The position numbers were made by a program, and so were the translations under genes. The notes beneath the pieces are model-generated. The model saw only the letters and a program-made list of their open reading frames with translations, searched no databases and was not told the DNA's origin. From Brachynemurus nebulosus (Eukaryota; Arthropoda; Insecta; Neuroptera; Myrmeleontidae), in NCBI GenBank assembly GCA_035578155.1, contig JAPWDM010000004.1, positions 39,380,803 to 39,444,802 on the forward strand: a DNA stretch of 64,000 bases, given 5' to 3'. The stretch's first letter is position 1; every line of letters begins with the position of its first letter. Below, one piece after another: positions 47,354-59,854 of this stretch.

Positions 47354-47593
47354 AGCGACCATATGATCCAAACGTGACTAAATTGTTTAGCCGTGCTTTT
47401 GAATAGAAGGCAAGCTGACTCTTTTGCGTTACAACAAGGGAAACAGTAAATTTAAACAACTGCTCATTCCGACGGTAGATCGGCCAGAGCCACGGCACAC
47501 CGCAAAACCTCTAATATAGTACGCATATAAAATTTGATGAAATTGTAATACCTTATCCTTGATCCAAAAAAACGTTCACATGAAAGTCATAAG
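47354..47593. other. Stretch between elements
   Basis: Probably the 3' part of the hAT relic; no further motif is readable. Confidence 0.3.
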
Positions 47594-48824
47594 TAGAGTA
47601 GTGTCGTGTAAGACGGCGCACTTAACATTTAGCTGGCTATAAAAAAATAACGGAAAATGTTATAGAAGTAAATTGTATTTATTCTAGTACCTTAATGATT
47701 AGTTAACGCTGTGAAAAAGGATTTTTATTATAAACGCAATACCGACCGAGTTATTAAAAAAAATTCACAAAATGGGAAATGCGCACTCTTACACGACCGG
47801 TCGTGTAAGAGTGCGTACTGAGGTCGGTAAGATGGCACACTTATTAAAAAGCTTGGAACTTAGCACAAATCACATTTAAAGAATCTCGCACATACGTAAC
47901 AGGAGAATTTATTATGTCAGCACTTCTTCATATTTTTCGTTATTCTAAACTTTGATCGTAAGTAACGGTAGGTTTCCACGGTGGTCTGAAAAATTTTTTT
48001 AGCACGACAAAATTTTTTTTTTTGGCTTAATAGCTTTTCTTTTCTACTCAAGTTTTTGAGGAAATAATTTCAAAAACGTCTGAAAATCATAGACTAATAA
48101 CCATTTATTTGAAAATTTTTCACAATTTTTTACTTTTTTCGGAAATAGTAAGTGATACTATTATTTTATAGTTAACTGGATGCTAATGAATAATATAAAA
48201 ATTGTCATAATATTAAAATCAAGAAATTAAACAAAATAAAAGTCGGAATCAGATTCAATTTGCGGCATCGGTTACTGAGCTGTCAAATTTACCGACGGAC
48301 ACCAACGGATATAAAACTTAATTCGCCTCTTTAATTATGCTATAAGGAATAAGTTAATCAAAACTAGAACTTCAAACCTCTTAAAACACTTTTTAAAAGC
48401 TTATGTAAAAATTTCTTTTTTGTTTTTTTTTTAGAGTAAAAAAACAACAAATTTTCAACGAGCTGCCACTTACATCCTAACTGTTAAAATAAACCAAATG
48501 CACATCAAAATACTCTAAGAATGTACGAATATTAACAATAATAAATACATACCACCATCTTACCCAACGGAATATTAAACAACAAAAATAAAAACAAATA
48601 TTTGTTTAAACAGCCTCATGCCACTTTATCATTCACAACTAATAAATGAACAACTTTACTATTACGGTAACAACAGGTTTTGACCTTCTTGGATAAATAA
48701 TGGTTGAAAAAAGTTAATTTAACCATTTGAGAATAAGACTCTGTAATGATCATTAGAATTCGCGACAAAAAATTTTTTGATTTATGTCGTGCTAGAATGA
48801 TTTTTCAGACCACTATGGGTCATA

Positions 48825-49505
48825 GTCGAAAAATAACGAAATTTTTGAAGGTTTAAGTAAAACAAGTTATGGGCATTCCAAATGAGTAGAAGAGCTATGA
48901 TAGTACGGCGGCACACTACGTCGTCAAAAGTATGGGAATACCCTAACCCATGGTGTGCGCACGCTTTTGATGCTATAGTACACTACCGTGTCAAAAATGC
49001 TGGTATACCTTGGGCGAGGGTGTTCCCCATACTTTTGACGACGTAGTGTGCCGCCGTACAATCATAGCTCTTTTACTCAAACATATTGCGATTATTAAAA
49101 CCTACATACCTTTCGTTATCGAAACTTATCGATACCGAATTACTTATTATAAATTGATTATAACTGGTTAATTTAGGCTCCATTAATCCAGTTGATTGGA
49201 TCCCAATAACACATTTAAAAAAAAAATTAATTTTCGTAACTTTTCGTAATGGAAAACTTTTGATCATAAATATCTCGTGAACGATGCGTCGTAGCGAAAA
49301 AATAACGAAATTTTTGAAGGCTTAAGCGAACCAAATTGTGGGTATTTGAAATATTTTACGACTATTAAAATATAGTTTTCGTTATCGAGAATTATCGACA
49401 TCGAATTGCTTTTTATAAATTGGTTATAACTGGTTAATTTTAGGCTCCATTAGTCCCACTGATTTTATTAGCAATAGAGTATCTAAAAAAAATTACTTTT
49501 CGTTA
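48825..49505. repeat. Two ~270 bp tandem units, the first interrupted
   Basis: Unit 1 (48825-48883 plus 49079-49240) and unit 2 (49291-49505) share AAATAACGAAATTTTTGAAG and TAACTGGTTAATTT(T)AGGCTC. Unit 2 shows the uninterrupted arrangement. Confidence 0.8.
48884..49078. mobile_element. Hairpin MITE, 195 bp
   Basis: Almost entirely a palindrome: GAGTAGAAGAGCTATGAT and CGGCGGCACACTACGTCGTC pair with their complements at 49030-49078. The inner halves repeat the same theme in degenerate form. Confidence 0.88.
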
Positions 49506-50149
49506 TCGTTAGTTTTCATAATCGTAAACTTTTGATGTAGAAAGTTGAATTATATGAATTTACATTGTACGAAAGATTGCTGTATAGAATTTCTTAGAAA
49601 AGTTAAAGAAAAACCTGATAAAAAAACTGTCATGTAAGAATGTGTGCGCCGTCTTACATGCCTTTGTACTGCGCCATCTTACACGCCCGCCTATTATCAA
49701 CAAAATTATCCTGTGGGAACCATCCATACGTACTGACACAAATTAAAGTGATCGGAGCTAGTTCGTGACTAACTTTACTAACCACAGGAACATTGTTTCT
49801 ACATAAACCGTAGTAACATATTCAAATTCGAGAAAAATAATATCAAATCGTACTAAAAATTTCAAACTTATCTAGAATATTGGGATTAAGTCGTAAACCA
49901 ATATTTTTTGATGAGCAATTACGGATATCCGAACACTTTAAAACACGATTCAAGTTTGTTACAAATTTCTTTCCTGTTTCGAGAAAACAGGAGTGCGCCC
50001 TCTTACAGACCGTGCCATCTTACACTACTCTACCCTAGTAAGAAAACAGAAAGCAGAATAAAAATACAATAGAATGTTTTGTTCTACTTATCTTTTTATT
50101 TACTATTTTATCTAGTTATTTTAGTGGATTCTTGAATTTCCTTTTATAT

Positions 50150-50258
50150 TAGATTAGTTGTTTGGAGAGTGTAATCCACAAATTTTTATTAGGTAATTTA
50201 ATAGATAATATTTTATTAATAAAAAATTGTGGATTACACTCTCCAAAAAACTAATCTA
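50150..50258. mobile_element. Hairpin MITE, ~109 bp
   Basis: AGATTAGTTGTTTGGAGAGT at 50151 pairs with its complement at 50238-50257; the stem continues through GTAATCCACAAATTTTTATT. The loop is ~22 bp. Confidence 0.82.
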
Positions 50259-50882
50259 ATTTACTATTTTAAAAATTAGAGCTTTATTAATCATTATTAC
50301 TATTGAGTTACTACAATACGCTACAAATAATTTTGAACACACAGTATGTAAGTGCATGTATGTCAGCATTATTTTCGTATAACTGTATTTTGGAAGACCA
50401 TGTACATATGTTCTTTTTACGGTGTAAGTCGTGAAAACTAATCTACTTCTATTCTGCTCTGTAGTAAAACAACGTAAATACATATGAACACTTATTGGAT
50501 AGTGGCTGTGAATAAATTTTATACAAGAATTAGCATTAAACATTGCATTATATGTACGAAGTGATACATTCATATGTTGGAACATTTTAATATCAGAATG
50601 TGATATGTTGTAGAATGGAAATTTAAAAAGAGAAGAGTTATTCATATGCACAGAGAAATTCTGGATTTTATATTTTATTTTTTATTTTAACAATATGGTA
50701 AGAGAGGTGAAATGATTTTAAAATGGGAATGATATTTTTAGAATTCCGTAGTACAACAATGAAATCCTTATGAATTTGTCATGCCTTTCATCACATTAAA
50801 TGGTCTCTTCCCACTTGACCACTTTTAAATAGTTAGTGTCGTATTTTACGTAACTTAATTGACAATGTCATTTTTTAAAGCC
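50259..50882. other. Stretch without a recognised gene
   Basis: The open frame at 50256-50651 on the minus strand has no recognisable domain and begins in the hairpin. A CACAGAGAAATTC near 50650 resembles the terminus of the next element but is not paired. Confidence 0.35.
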
Positions 50883-51895
50883 AGCACAGAGAAAAAAAAC
50901 TACACATAATACTAACAAGATTTCCACACTGACTTTTTCATACAGAAATCATCTTAAAAATTACTGCTTAAGATGGTTTCTTCTTAAGAAATATTTATAC
51001 TTCCAAAGCGAAAATCCTTTTAAAACTCTATAAAGAGAGCATATTAAGTTAGTGTGTGAACTATTTAATTTCGTGAAGAATATCCTATTAGAATAGTTAT
51101 TTAAGTAATTAAGAAATGCTTCTTCTTAAAGTAAGAAAATTTCTTTTTAAATTAAAATAAATAATTTACAAAAATTAATAGATTTCCATATTCTTAAAAC
51201 GTGTAGATGCAAGGACGCAATGTATCAGTTTGCATTCAAGCTTTTATAAATTAATGATTTACATTTTATATTTATTTAATATATTTAATTTACTCCCAAA
51301 AATTTACAGAATAAATACAAAAAGAATTATGAAAAGGATGAAATTAAAATATATCGACAAATTTCTATCTGAATTGGGTTGTTCGAAATATTTTAGATTT
51401 TTTTATAAGAGAATTTAAAACATGAAGGACAAGTAAGTATAATATAAATGTTATTTAACCTTAGAGTTTCTTTTGACATGTTTTAAAGTAATACTCTTAT
51501 ATTTTCTAGAATAAAGCAATCGTGAATCGAATGTGATAGAGGTGCTGTTTCGCCATCAACTCGACGTACACCGAGAAGGTTATTCGAAAAATGTGGTTAT
51601 ATAAGATTCCTAACAAATTAATTTGTGTACATTCTTCTGTCCAAGTAAATTTAGTTCAATATTTTCGAGATGTTACTTTTATGATTAATTTGAATATATC
51701 TAAATTATTACTGCAAATGATTTTAATTTTGATATTACTAAGGCTAGAAAATTACATCAACCTATTTATTTACTATAGAATATAAATAATTTGAAAGTTA
51801 ATTTGAAGGCAAAAAAATATTATTTTGCATTACTTAAAATTATGTATTCCACATGGCAGGAAAAACAGATTAACTGTCTTAACAGATTAACTCTG
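50883..51895. mobile_element. Element with ACACAGAGAAAA termini, copy 2, truncated
   Basis: Direct copy of 45429-46410, starting at GCACAGAGAAAAAAAACTAC; homology is lost after the GCAGGAAAAACA point near 51870. The right end is absent. Confidence 0.75.
51197..51785 (+). pseudogene. Unidentified element-borne gene relic, copy 2
   Basis: Same two open blocks as copy 1, better preserved. 51200-51417 ends in KRI with a stop. 51591-51785 is open, reading HSSVQVNLVQYFRDVTFMIN in its middle. Between the blocks are GTAAGTAT (51433) and a TTTCTAG acceptor-like site (~51510). No family recognised. Confidence 0.4.
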
Positions 51896-51899
51896 TTAG

Positions 51900-52181
51900 A
51901 TTATTGCGCGCCACAAAATCAAACTACGCAATCGATTTTGAAAATTTATTAATTGTTAGAGTGCTAAACTATTTTATATGAATATAAATTATGCTATAAT
52001 ATGAGGTTCGCCAGAATCCGGGGGTTCCAAAAATGTTAAGAATAGACTATTCAACCGATTTTGAAATTTTTTTACTGTTAAAGAGTTAAACTCTTTTAGA
52101 TGGATACAGATTATTATTTGAGATCCTTCAGTATCTAATCTATGGAAATTCGTTATGTTATGCAGGATGCTGCGACAGAGG
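51900..52181 (-). mobile_element. Family D repeat, copy 2
   Basis: Ends at 52181 with the GATGCTGCGACAGAGG terminus before TA. The interior matches 16120-16330 inverted (CAAAATCGGTTGAATAG-like and AACAGTAAAAAAATTTCA-like blocks). Confidence 0.65.
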
Positions 52182-52183
52182 TA

Positions 52184-53980
52184 TTTGAAAATGTAAAAAG
52201 TAGTACCAACTAAAAGGCTGCATACAGCTTCCTGATACTTGTAGCAGACTTTTGTCAAATTTTTAAAGTGACTTTTTGTGTAAGCTACGGCTTGTTTTAA
52301 ACTTTATGTCGCATTATAGGTACTATTAATGTCAATCCTGGAATCAGAATAACTTTAAGAAAAGGACAGAGTGAATATAAAAATTATAATTAAGCTTTTT
52401 TTATAACAAGAAAAACAGAGACTTGCTGATTAAGCTGATTGTACTGAAATTTATAGGGGGATGTATAGCCTAACCCACAAATACTCTCAAAATTTAAACG
52501 AAATAGCACTAGCAGTTAGTAGAATGTTGACATTTAATGGGATTTCACGGTAGTCTCGTAACTATCATTACTCTGTCTGCGATGAAATTCGTCTAAAAAT
52601 TAAATTGTTTAAAAATTAAACCTCACAATTTCTAAAAAATTCATCAAAACGGCTGAATAGTTCCAAAGTATGTCACTGGCGGAATTTACAGACAGACAAA
52701 CAGACGGACGGACTGACCTGTTTCAAAAGTGATCACAATGTTTTCACTACTTTAGTATTCTGGGAAATAAGACACCTACATATTTTGTTCTATACGAAAA
52801 TTTCATTCAATTAAGTTTCCTGATATTGACTTTGTTGAATCAGAAATAACGATATTCCAAACGAAATTTCCTAGAACTAGTTTAATATGAAAAACAAAAT
52901 ATTCATTGATGATGGTGGTATAAACAATAATATCCTAGTATTAATAACTTTCCAATAAATTTTGTAACCTTATAAAATTAAATCACGCTATAAATATTAC
53001 GGCTATCTTTACTTTTCGATCCCATAACAAAATAACACAATAAACAAACACAGGTTATGATAAGCGTCTAACAATATAATCATACCTATTTATTTTCCTT
53101 AATTCGCCTGGTAATTTCAGTATGCCTGTCGGCTTGTTTTTAGCATATAATCTGCCCGCGTGTAAAATATGATTGTTAAACAAACACTAGACTAGAGGAC
53201 ACTAGAAAGAGTGAGCGAGTACAAGAAGGACTAACGGCCAGAACCAACAGGATCACCAACAGAGTGCAACGTAATACGTATTGTTATAAGAGGATTGAAA
53301 ATAGATGATTCAGCCAACCAAAATACAACATGCATACACATATACATGTATATGTTTTTGTTGGAATGTATGGGATATGTACAGTAATCGTTGATATTGC
53401 GGTGCTTACGGAAAGGATTTTCACAAAGTTTAGTGAAAATTCATCGAGTTAATCCCGATTATAGACAGAAATGGAATTGATTCAGCCACTGTTTCAACCG
53501 CGTGGTGTTGATAGTTACAATTTAAGTAAATTTTCCACATATAATGTGCATTTGCTTGCTTAAACTTACATCACACTTACAGGGATGTTGCAGAATATTT
53601 GAGTGTATGTCAGAAAGTTTGGAACAGAGCTCAGTCTTTTGTATGCCCTTTAAGTAGGTCTCCACCTTTTCCAAATAAACGTCTAATTTTTTAACTACAA
53701 TCATTTCATCTTCTCATATTCTTGTCTGAGAACGCAAAATCTGCTTTTTTTAAATACTTATATAACACAGAAGCGAAATAATCTATGTGAATTAAAATAT
53801 ATATTTTATATAAAAATCACATATAACCCTGATTTATACAGCAAAGGTTTCCAAAGTTTCGCGTCGATAGACTAAAAAAAAACAAGTCGTGAAGTGCAAG
53901 TTGTACTTGCGCTAACAGTGTTCCGTACAATCAATCGGTTTTATGAACTTGTTCTAACAGGATATGACAGTGAATTAAAT
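52184..53980. other. Stretch without a confident gene
   Basis: Contains a GACA/GACG-rich run at 52690-52720 and, at 53471, an ATG opening 18 open codons (MELIQPLFQPRGVDSYNL) before a GTAAAT. That could be a first exon, but the support is weak. Other open frames are short. Confidence 0.3.
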
Positions 53981-54145
53981 ATTTTTTATAACAGCCGCTT
54001 CTAAAGTTCAATATTCGAGCGTTGTGTAGTGGACGTAAAGGGCAGTATTCACATCAATGTGAAACAAACGATAGTAACTGTGCGCAAAAGTACAGTACCG
54101 TGCGTGAAAGTAGCTAACTGTGCGAGAAAATAATGATAATTATTT
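53981..54145 (-). mobile_element. Family C fragment
   Basis: Inverted match to 5690-5850, starting ATTTTTTATAACAGCCGCTT and including GAGCGTTGTGTAGTGG. Confidence 0.75.
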
Positions 54146-54660
54146 TTCACTTATTATTACACGATAGGTTTGTATTTTTGCAAATAAATTTGGATTTCTC
54201 TAACGAAAATTTCTTGCCTAGCAATTTAACGAGAAGAACTGTCAACTAACAAAAACGCGAAAGTCTACACGACCATGGAAAACCATTTTAACGTCACTTT
54301 CATCTTTCACAGAGATCTCAGCAGTACTTAAGTAAAAATTTTCAAATTTCTTCAGCTTTTTAATTTGTGCCCTATTTGGTGTAACTGACGGCCAATGTGA
54401 CCACACGTCCATTTAAATTTGATATTCTGAAATTTTGTACAAAGTAGGTTCCTTATGTGCTTCGCTTCGCTCGCTCGACGACTCTAAAGTATTATTCATA
54501 TTTTCATAGTTTCAAGTCATATTCATATTTTTATAACCTGTCTAATTTTCATATGTACCGAATTTGCTGAAAACAGCAGAAGTGCCAATTGATGATAACT
54601 TGACAATCCAGTTGTTTATTTCTTTATAGGATACAAATAGTATTTTGCGCAGTAGATAAG
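54146..54660. other. Stretch, nothing recognised
   Basis: No supported features. Confidence 0.35.
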
Positions 54661-54662
54661 TA

Positions 54663-55991
54663 GGGTTGACCAGGGTAATTGTGAATCGGAGTAATTGTAA
54701 ACGGCGCCTATAATTTCTAAAATAACATTGATGTTGTTAAAAATCAAGTGTTTTTCAGTCCTTTTTTAATATGCTATTAAAATTTGATAACAATTTTCCA
54801 AGCATTACTACTTTTCTTTTTATTTTGAAAAAATTCTTGCAAAATTTTGTGTACCTTACTTCAACCAACCCTCAAAAAAGCCAATTTTAAATACATGTTC
54901 AAACGTAAGAAATGGTTAAAAGTACTTCTAATGAAGTGGTCTAAGACCTGAAAGGTTTTCTTATTAATTGCTAAAGAAATCGGACAATTTATTACCAATT
55001 CACAATTACCCCAGGATTTTAAAAAAGTGGGGTAATTGTGAACGTCATTCACAAATGCCCCCATTCGGTCAAAAATTTCAGTAATGTTCTTTTCAGAGTT
55101 GAAAATGATGAAGATGGTGGTGACATTATTGTACAAGTTTCCGTTGTACAAACAGTACATAACAAATTTTGTGTAAAGGGCGATATGTTCTGTGTATCAA
55201 TCTACGAAATCATTGCTGTGCTCCCTTATACTCAATAACAACTTACAAAAACAGAAAAATTACTTGTTTTCAATGTCTCTGTGAGTGTCCAAGAGCAGTA
55301 GAATTAACACAAAACCTTTGTTTTTCTTTATTTAAAGTATTAGGCGTAATAGATTGTTGTCTTTATTCATGTAAGCTAAATGTATTTCCGTGAAAAAGTC
55401 TTATTTTCCTTGTTTGGTGTGCAAGTCATGTAATTTTCTGATTTTTTATATGATAAAATGACAAAATATCATCAAAATATCATTTTTAGTTTGCAAAAAA
55501 TTTGTTCCTACAATTTTTGTTATTTTTATTTAACCTTGATTTTTTGTACAAATTTGAGGTATGGGTAACTTGCATTAAACCAGTGTTTTTCAACCTGTGA
55601 GTCGCGACCCCCTGGGAGTCGCAAAGCTTTTCTAAGGGGGTCGCAGTTACTTTAACAACTGCATTAAACAAATGGAAATTGCGAACGCTAAAGTATAATG
55701 AAAAATTTTCAAAGTGAGGTAAATGTGCAGAATTTGAGATAGGCTTTATTCTGATGTACCTCACTCCTCTCCAAAATTCATAAGATTTGCAAAACCGTGC
55801 CGTGGAAATGTGAATGGCTTATAAAATTTTTGTTTTTCATACGAATTTGCTCAAAATTTGTATGATGCATCCTGAATAATGTAGAATTAAAAATAAATCA
55901 ACCATAATGTGATATATAAAATAAAAAGTACTTTAAACAACGCTTTTATCTCAATTCACAAAAACTCATTCACAATTACCCCGGTCAACCC
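54663..55991. mobile_element. TA-flanked TIR element with GGGTAATTGTGAA repeats
   Basis: Ends GGGTTGACCAGGGTAATTGT and inverted GGGTTGACCGGGGTAATTGT, flanked by TA (54661-54662, 55992-55993). GGGGTAATTGTGAA recurs inside near 55029, and its complement TTCACAATTACCCC at ~55001. Open frames inside are short and unrecognised. Confidence 0.85.
55581..55661. mobile_element. 81 bp hAT MITE with perfect 8 bp duplication
   Basis: Starts CAGTGTTTTTCAACCTGTGA and ends AACAACTG, flanked by CATTAAAC at 55573-55580 and 55662-55669. The GTCGCGACCCCCTGGGAGTC inside is typical of a common hAT MITE type. Confidence 0.88.
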
Positions 55992-55993
55992 TA

Positions 55994-56500
55994 ATTTCAT
56001 AGTAGTCGTAGGTAAAAATATTATTGGTGGTGTCTATAGAAATACCTATTAATACTTACAAAAATTCCAAAATTATTTTTCTCCAAATGCTTAGCAACAT
56101 ATTAATTTGCATGATTTTTTTATATTATAAATTTTTCCACAGATATCTGTATACACTAATAAAAAATTAATAATTTGCGGTTTTTCGTAAATTTCTACGG
56201 TTAGACTAAAAATTTTACAAAATGCTTTCTTAGCGAGCGCCTACGATCTAACAGCTACCTACATACCAAATTTCAAGTTTGTAGATGTTATAGTTCTGGA
56301 GATTTCGTGATAGGTGAGTGGTATTTGCCTTTTATATAATAGATAAATATTTAATTTGCCAAAAAAAAATATTAAGGTCTATAATTGAGATAAAACTATC
56401 CGATATTTTAAGTTGGACCAAGTTACAGATAGTTACCAAATTTAATCAAAATCGGCCCAGTATTTTCGGAGATTATCCCAGCCAAACATTGTGACATGAG

Positions 56501-56577
<77 letters not shown>

Positions 56578-56787
56578 TTGTCAAGTTTTTGAAAAGCTTG
56601 AATTTTATTATGTTTATGGATACCTAACAAAATTTTACAAATATTATTAGATAATATTCAAGTGTAGATTATAATCCCACCAAAAACATAAATGTGAAAA
56701 ATGGGCAAGTTCTATTATGTTGTGTTAGCCTAAAAAAGTATTGAAGTCAAAATAAACTGTCAAGTTCCAAACGCATTTTTCGTACAA
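55994..56787. other. Stretch with an (AT)n tract, no gene
   Basis: Resembles a family of AT-tract repeats in style (AATCAAAATCGGCCCAGTAT before the tract), but I found no second copy here. Confidence 0.35.
56504..56575. repeat. (AT)n microsatellite
   Basis: About 36 AT units. Confidence 0.97.
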
Positions 56788-57003
56788 AATCGGAATAATA
56801 TAAATTTTTTTAAGAAATACACATCAAGCTTTTTTAAGGTAAATAATATAAATTTTTCATTAGAACTTGGGAAGTTTTTATTCATTTATCATGTATATTA
56901 AACTTGGTGTTAAAAACTGCCCAAGTTTTAATGAAAAAATTCTACTATTTACCTTAAAAAAGCTTGATTTGTATTTCTTAAAACAATTTATATTATTCCG
57001 ATT
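56788..57003. mobile_element. Hairpin MITE, 216 bp
   Basis: Arms share AATCGGAATAATATAAATTT and AAGCTTTTTTAAGGTAAATA with their complements at 56938-57003. The loop is about 35 bp around 56895. Confidence 0.85.
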
Positions 57004-57719
57004 CTGCATTCTGGTCTCGTTTTCGCAACATTTTCGCGATCAGTAAAAGCAGCTTATCGAACTTATATTGCAAAATACTATTTCGTGTTTAAATTTATCA
57101 GTTATTTGTTACTTCTTCTTTAATTTCTAGAACTCACTTTCCAAAAAAATTACCAAAATACCCGTTTAACATAAAAGAAATACAATTAATTATTGACTAT
57201 AACATCTTGATTAAAGCAAAATATGTCATCAACTTTTCTTTTTGCATATTAAGCAAGTTGTGCAAGGAAATTTAGGTTTGATAATTTTCGCTCAATCTAC
57301 ACTCCACTCTTAATATTCGTGAATTTTTTCAGATTTTTCTGAACAATCCCTCTGGCAATAAAGGCCGGGGCAGCAATTTTTTTTGAAGTTTTTCCAAAGA
57401 AAAAAAAAAAAAAAAAATTGACAAAAGTATGCAGTTATGTATATTACTGAATTCGTGCTTTATTAGGCTTTCATTTGATCCATACTCAGTACTCTTGGCA
57501 AAAATTTTTGTTTTTACTTTCTAGGTTATCCCCTAAAATTAACCCCATAATTGAAATTCAACTTCACATCTGTAATTAGGCCACCACACCCTATCTCCCT
57601 ACTAAGTTTTAAATTTTCGTGTCGAGTGGTTTCGGAGGAAATTGCCTGTGACACTCGGAGAGACACCGAAGTGATTGCATAAGTGTTTCGTTTTGCGAAT
57701 TTCGGTACGGAACACTAAA
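57004..57719. other. Stretch, nothing recognised
   Basis: An A tract lies at 57402-57417. No supported gene. Confidence 0.35.
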
Positions 57720-57721
57720 TA

Positions 57722-58195
57722 CCCCTGTCGCAGCATCCTGCATAACATAGCGAATTTCCATTTACAAAAGTACGTTTTTCTCGGAAACTAGTAGATATAG
57801 AGTAATTGTAATTAAAAAAAACCTTCTTTATGTGATTTTTCCGCCTCATTCCGCCAAATTTTTTTTACGAAAAATGTCCAAAACCCCGTAACCGTTTTCA
57901 CGAAATTTCTTAAAAATAAGATGTTTCGTTCTTGAGTTATCGTGCGGACACTTGTATAATATAAATGTGTCCGCACGATAACTCAAGAACGAAACATCTT
58001 ATTTTTAAGAAATTTCGTGAAAACGGTTACGGGGTTTTGGACATTTTTCGTGAAAAAAATTTGGCGGAATGAGGCGGAAAAATCACATAAAGAAGGTTTT
58101 TTTATTTACAATTACTCTATAGCAACTAGTTTCCGAGAAAAACGTACTTTTGTAAATGGAAATTCGCTATGTTATGCAGGATGCTGCGACAGGGG
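57722..58195. mobile_element. Palindromic MITE with TA target duplication, copy 2
   Basis: Same family as 8543-8961, slightly longer and better preserved. Ends CCCCTGTCGCAGCATCCTGC and complement, TA at 57720-57721 and 58196-58197. The centre (57940-57985) repeats GTGTCCGCACGATAACTCAA in inverted form. The open frame at 58017-58250 is one arm of the palindrome. Confidence 0.92.
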
Positions 58196-58197
58196 TA

Positions 58198-59156
58198 TTT
58201 GTAATTTCAGGACCAAAAGACATGATTCAGTCCATCATAATAGAGAGTAAAGTGCCACTTTTAGTCCCAAGGGATTAAAAAAAATACTTTTAGTTCGAAA
58301 GGACTTAAAAGTAATTTTGCTCCCGTTTTTAAACCAATCAGCAACCACAAATTCAAACTTTTGGATAAAGAAAAACAGTTATACTGTATTGTTCAATTCG
58401 ATTGATTTATCTAAAATATACCTGATTGAATTTTACGACATACAATTTGAATAACATTTAAATTTTTTCTTTTAAATTTTTATAATTTAAAAGTATTCCG
58501 AATTGCAAAAAATAATATATACACCACATGACTAAAATATTTTTTTATTATTATTATTATTTTTTATCCCACGTGTGATTTGTTGCTCTCAAGCCTTTAC
58601 AGGACCTTTTACAACAAACTTTACACTCGGGATTAAAACTAACACTTCAGTCCCTTGGTGTATAACATGCTATTTTCCCCTTGATTTTGTAATGAAATAT
58701 GGTTAATGTTAGAATTTTTTCAAAATTTTACATTTGATTTAATAAAGAATTTAAAAGCACAGAAACTAATTTTTTTTTTATCTTATATACAGATTAAAAT
58801 TTTTTCGGAATTTTGCATTGCCTATGCTTTTTTGTCTCAAACTTGTACAGTTAATTAAAAATTAATTATTCAGTTTATGTATTATTAAACAATTTTTGTA
58901 TCGAGTTTAGACAGAAAGACATCGGTTTTATATTTTTTTATCCATTATATTTAATTAATAAAAATTTAAATAAAAAAAAAAAAAAAAAACAAAAACAAAA
59001 ACAAAAAAACTATATGAATATTAACAATTAACTTACGGTTTCCAGAATCTTGTGTAGCCATTTTTTCCCTTTTCTCTTCTTTTTTTTATTAACTTCTTGT
59101 AATTCACAAAACAGGTACGAAAAATAAAATGAATATTCTTTGTAATTTATTTTTCT
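58198..59156. other. Stretch without a recognised gene
   Basis: Contains an A-rich run at 58972-59008 and two TCCC(A)AGGG/CAGTCCCTTGG patches near 58262 and 58650. No gene supported. Confidence 0.35.
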
Positions 59157-59846
59157 CAGGGCTGGGAACTATTTAAAATGATTTCATTTTAAATATGTAT
59201 TTAAAATACAAAATGGCATTTTGCATTTTCTATTTTAAATTAGTTCGGTCAAACCATTTTCCATTTTGTATTTAAAATGGAAATTTGAATCCATTTTACA
59301 TTTAAAATGAAAATGTATGTATACTCAAATTTATGTGTATACAATATTAATTATAGAACTTGAATTAACGATTTGAAGTCTAACAAATTGTAAGTTAAAT
59401 GTAAGTTGATTTAATTGACTCAAATATTTCATAACTCGAGTTGCAATGTCACTTAAGTTTGTTACTAAAGTTGCAGTTCTCTTAAGTCAAATTTTTTATT
59501 GAGAAATTGCAGTCGTAGTGTCCTCAAGGTTTGAATACGCCAAGGCCGATTTAAATTTTACAATATTTTTCAGTAACAATATTTGAAGAGTTAAGTTTCG
59601 TTTTCATATCAAGCAAACTTTACAAAATTTTCTCAAAAGACTGCCTTTATGTATTTAATTTCAGTACGTTTTAAGTCAAAAAAGCATTTTGCATTTTATA
59701 ATCTATTTTAAATAACTATTTTCCATTTTTAATTTTAAATATGTTCAGCAAAACCATTTTTCATTTTGTATTTTAAATGCATTTTTGGAAACCATTTTTC
59801 ATTTTCTATTTTAAATGGTTTCTATGAACCATTTTTCCCAGCCCTG
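59157..59846. mobile_element. hAT MITE, 690 bp, perfect 8 bp duplication
   Basis: Ends CAGGGCTGGGAA and TTCCCAGCCCTG, flanked by ATTTTTCT at 59149-59156 and 59847-59854. Both subterminal regions are built from degenerate CATTTT(G/C)TATTTTAAATG units in opposite orientations; the centre is unrelated. Confidence 0.93.
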
Positions 59847-59854
59847 ATTTTTCT

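Larger units (their letters stand above)
47596..50030. mobile_element. TA-flanked element with TGTAAGAYGGC subterminal repeats, 2.4 kb
   Basis: Ends GAGTAGTGTCGTGTAAGACG (left) and inverted GAGTAGTGTAAGATGGCAC (right), flanked by TA at 47594-47595 and 50031-50032. The TGTAAGA(C/T/G)(G)GCGCAC motif recurs in both subterminal regions: near 47611, inverted and direct around 47796-47812, 47829, then near 49640, 49670, 49992 and 50015. Two ~270 bp tandem units lie inside, one carrying a hairpin. No transposase frame. Confidence 0.8.

Noticed and set aside
55038..55393. Two overlapping plus-strand frames of 66 and 74 codons
   Set aside because: They lie inside a TA-flanked non-autonomous element, overlap its internal inverted repeats and show no domain.
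58017..58250. 77-codon open frame
   Set aside because: It is one arm of the palindromic TA-flanked MITE, and a similar arm lies at 8543-8961 without a matching frame.
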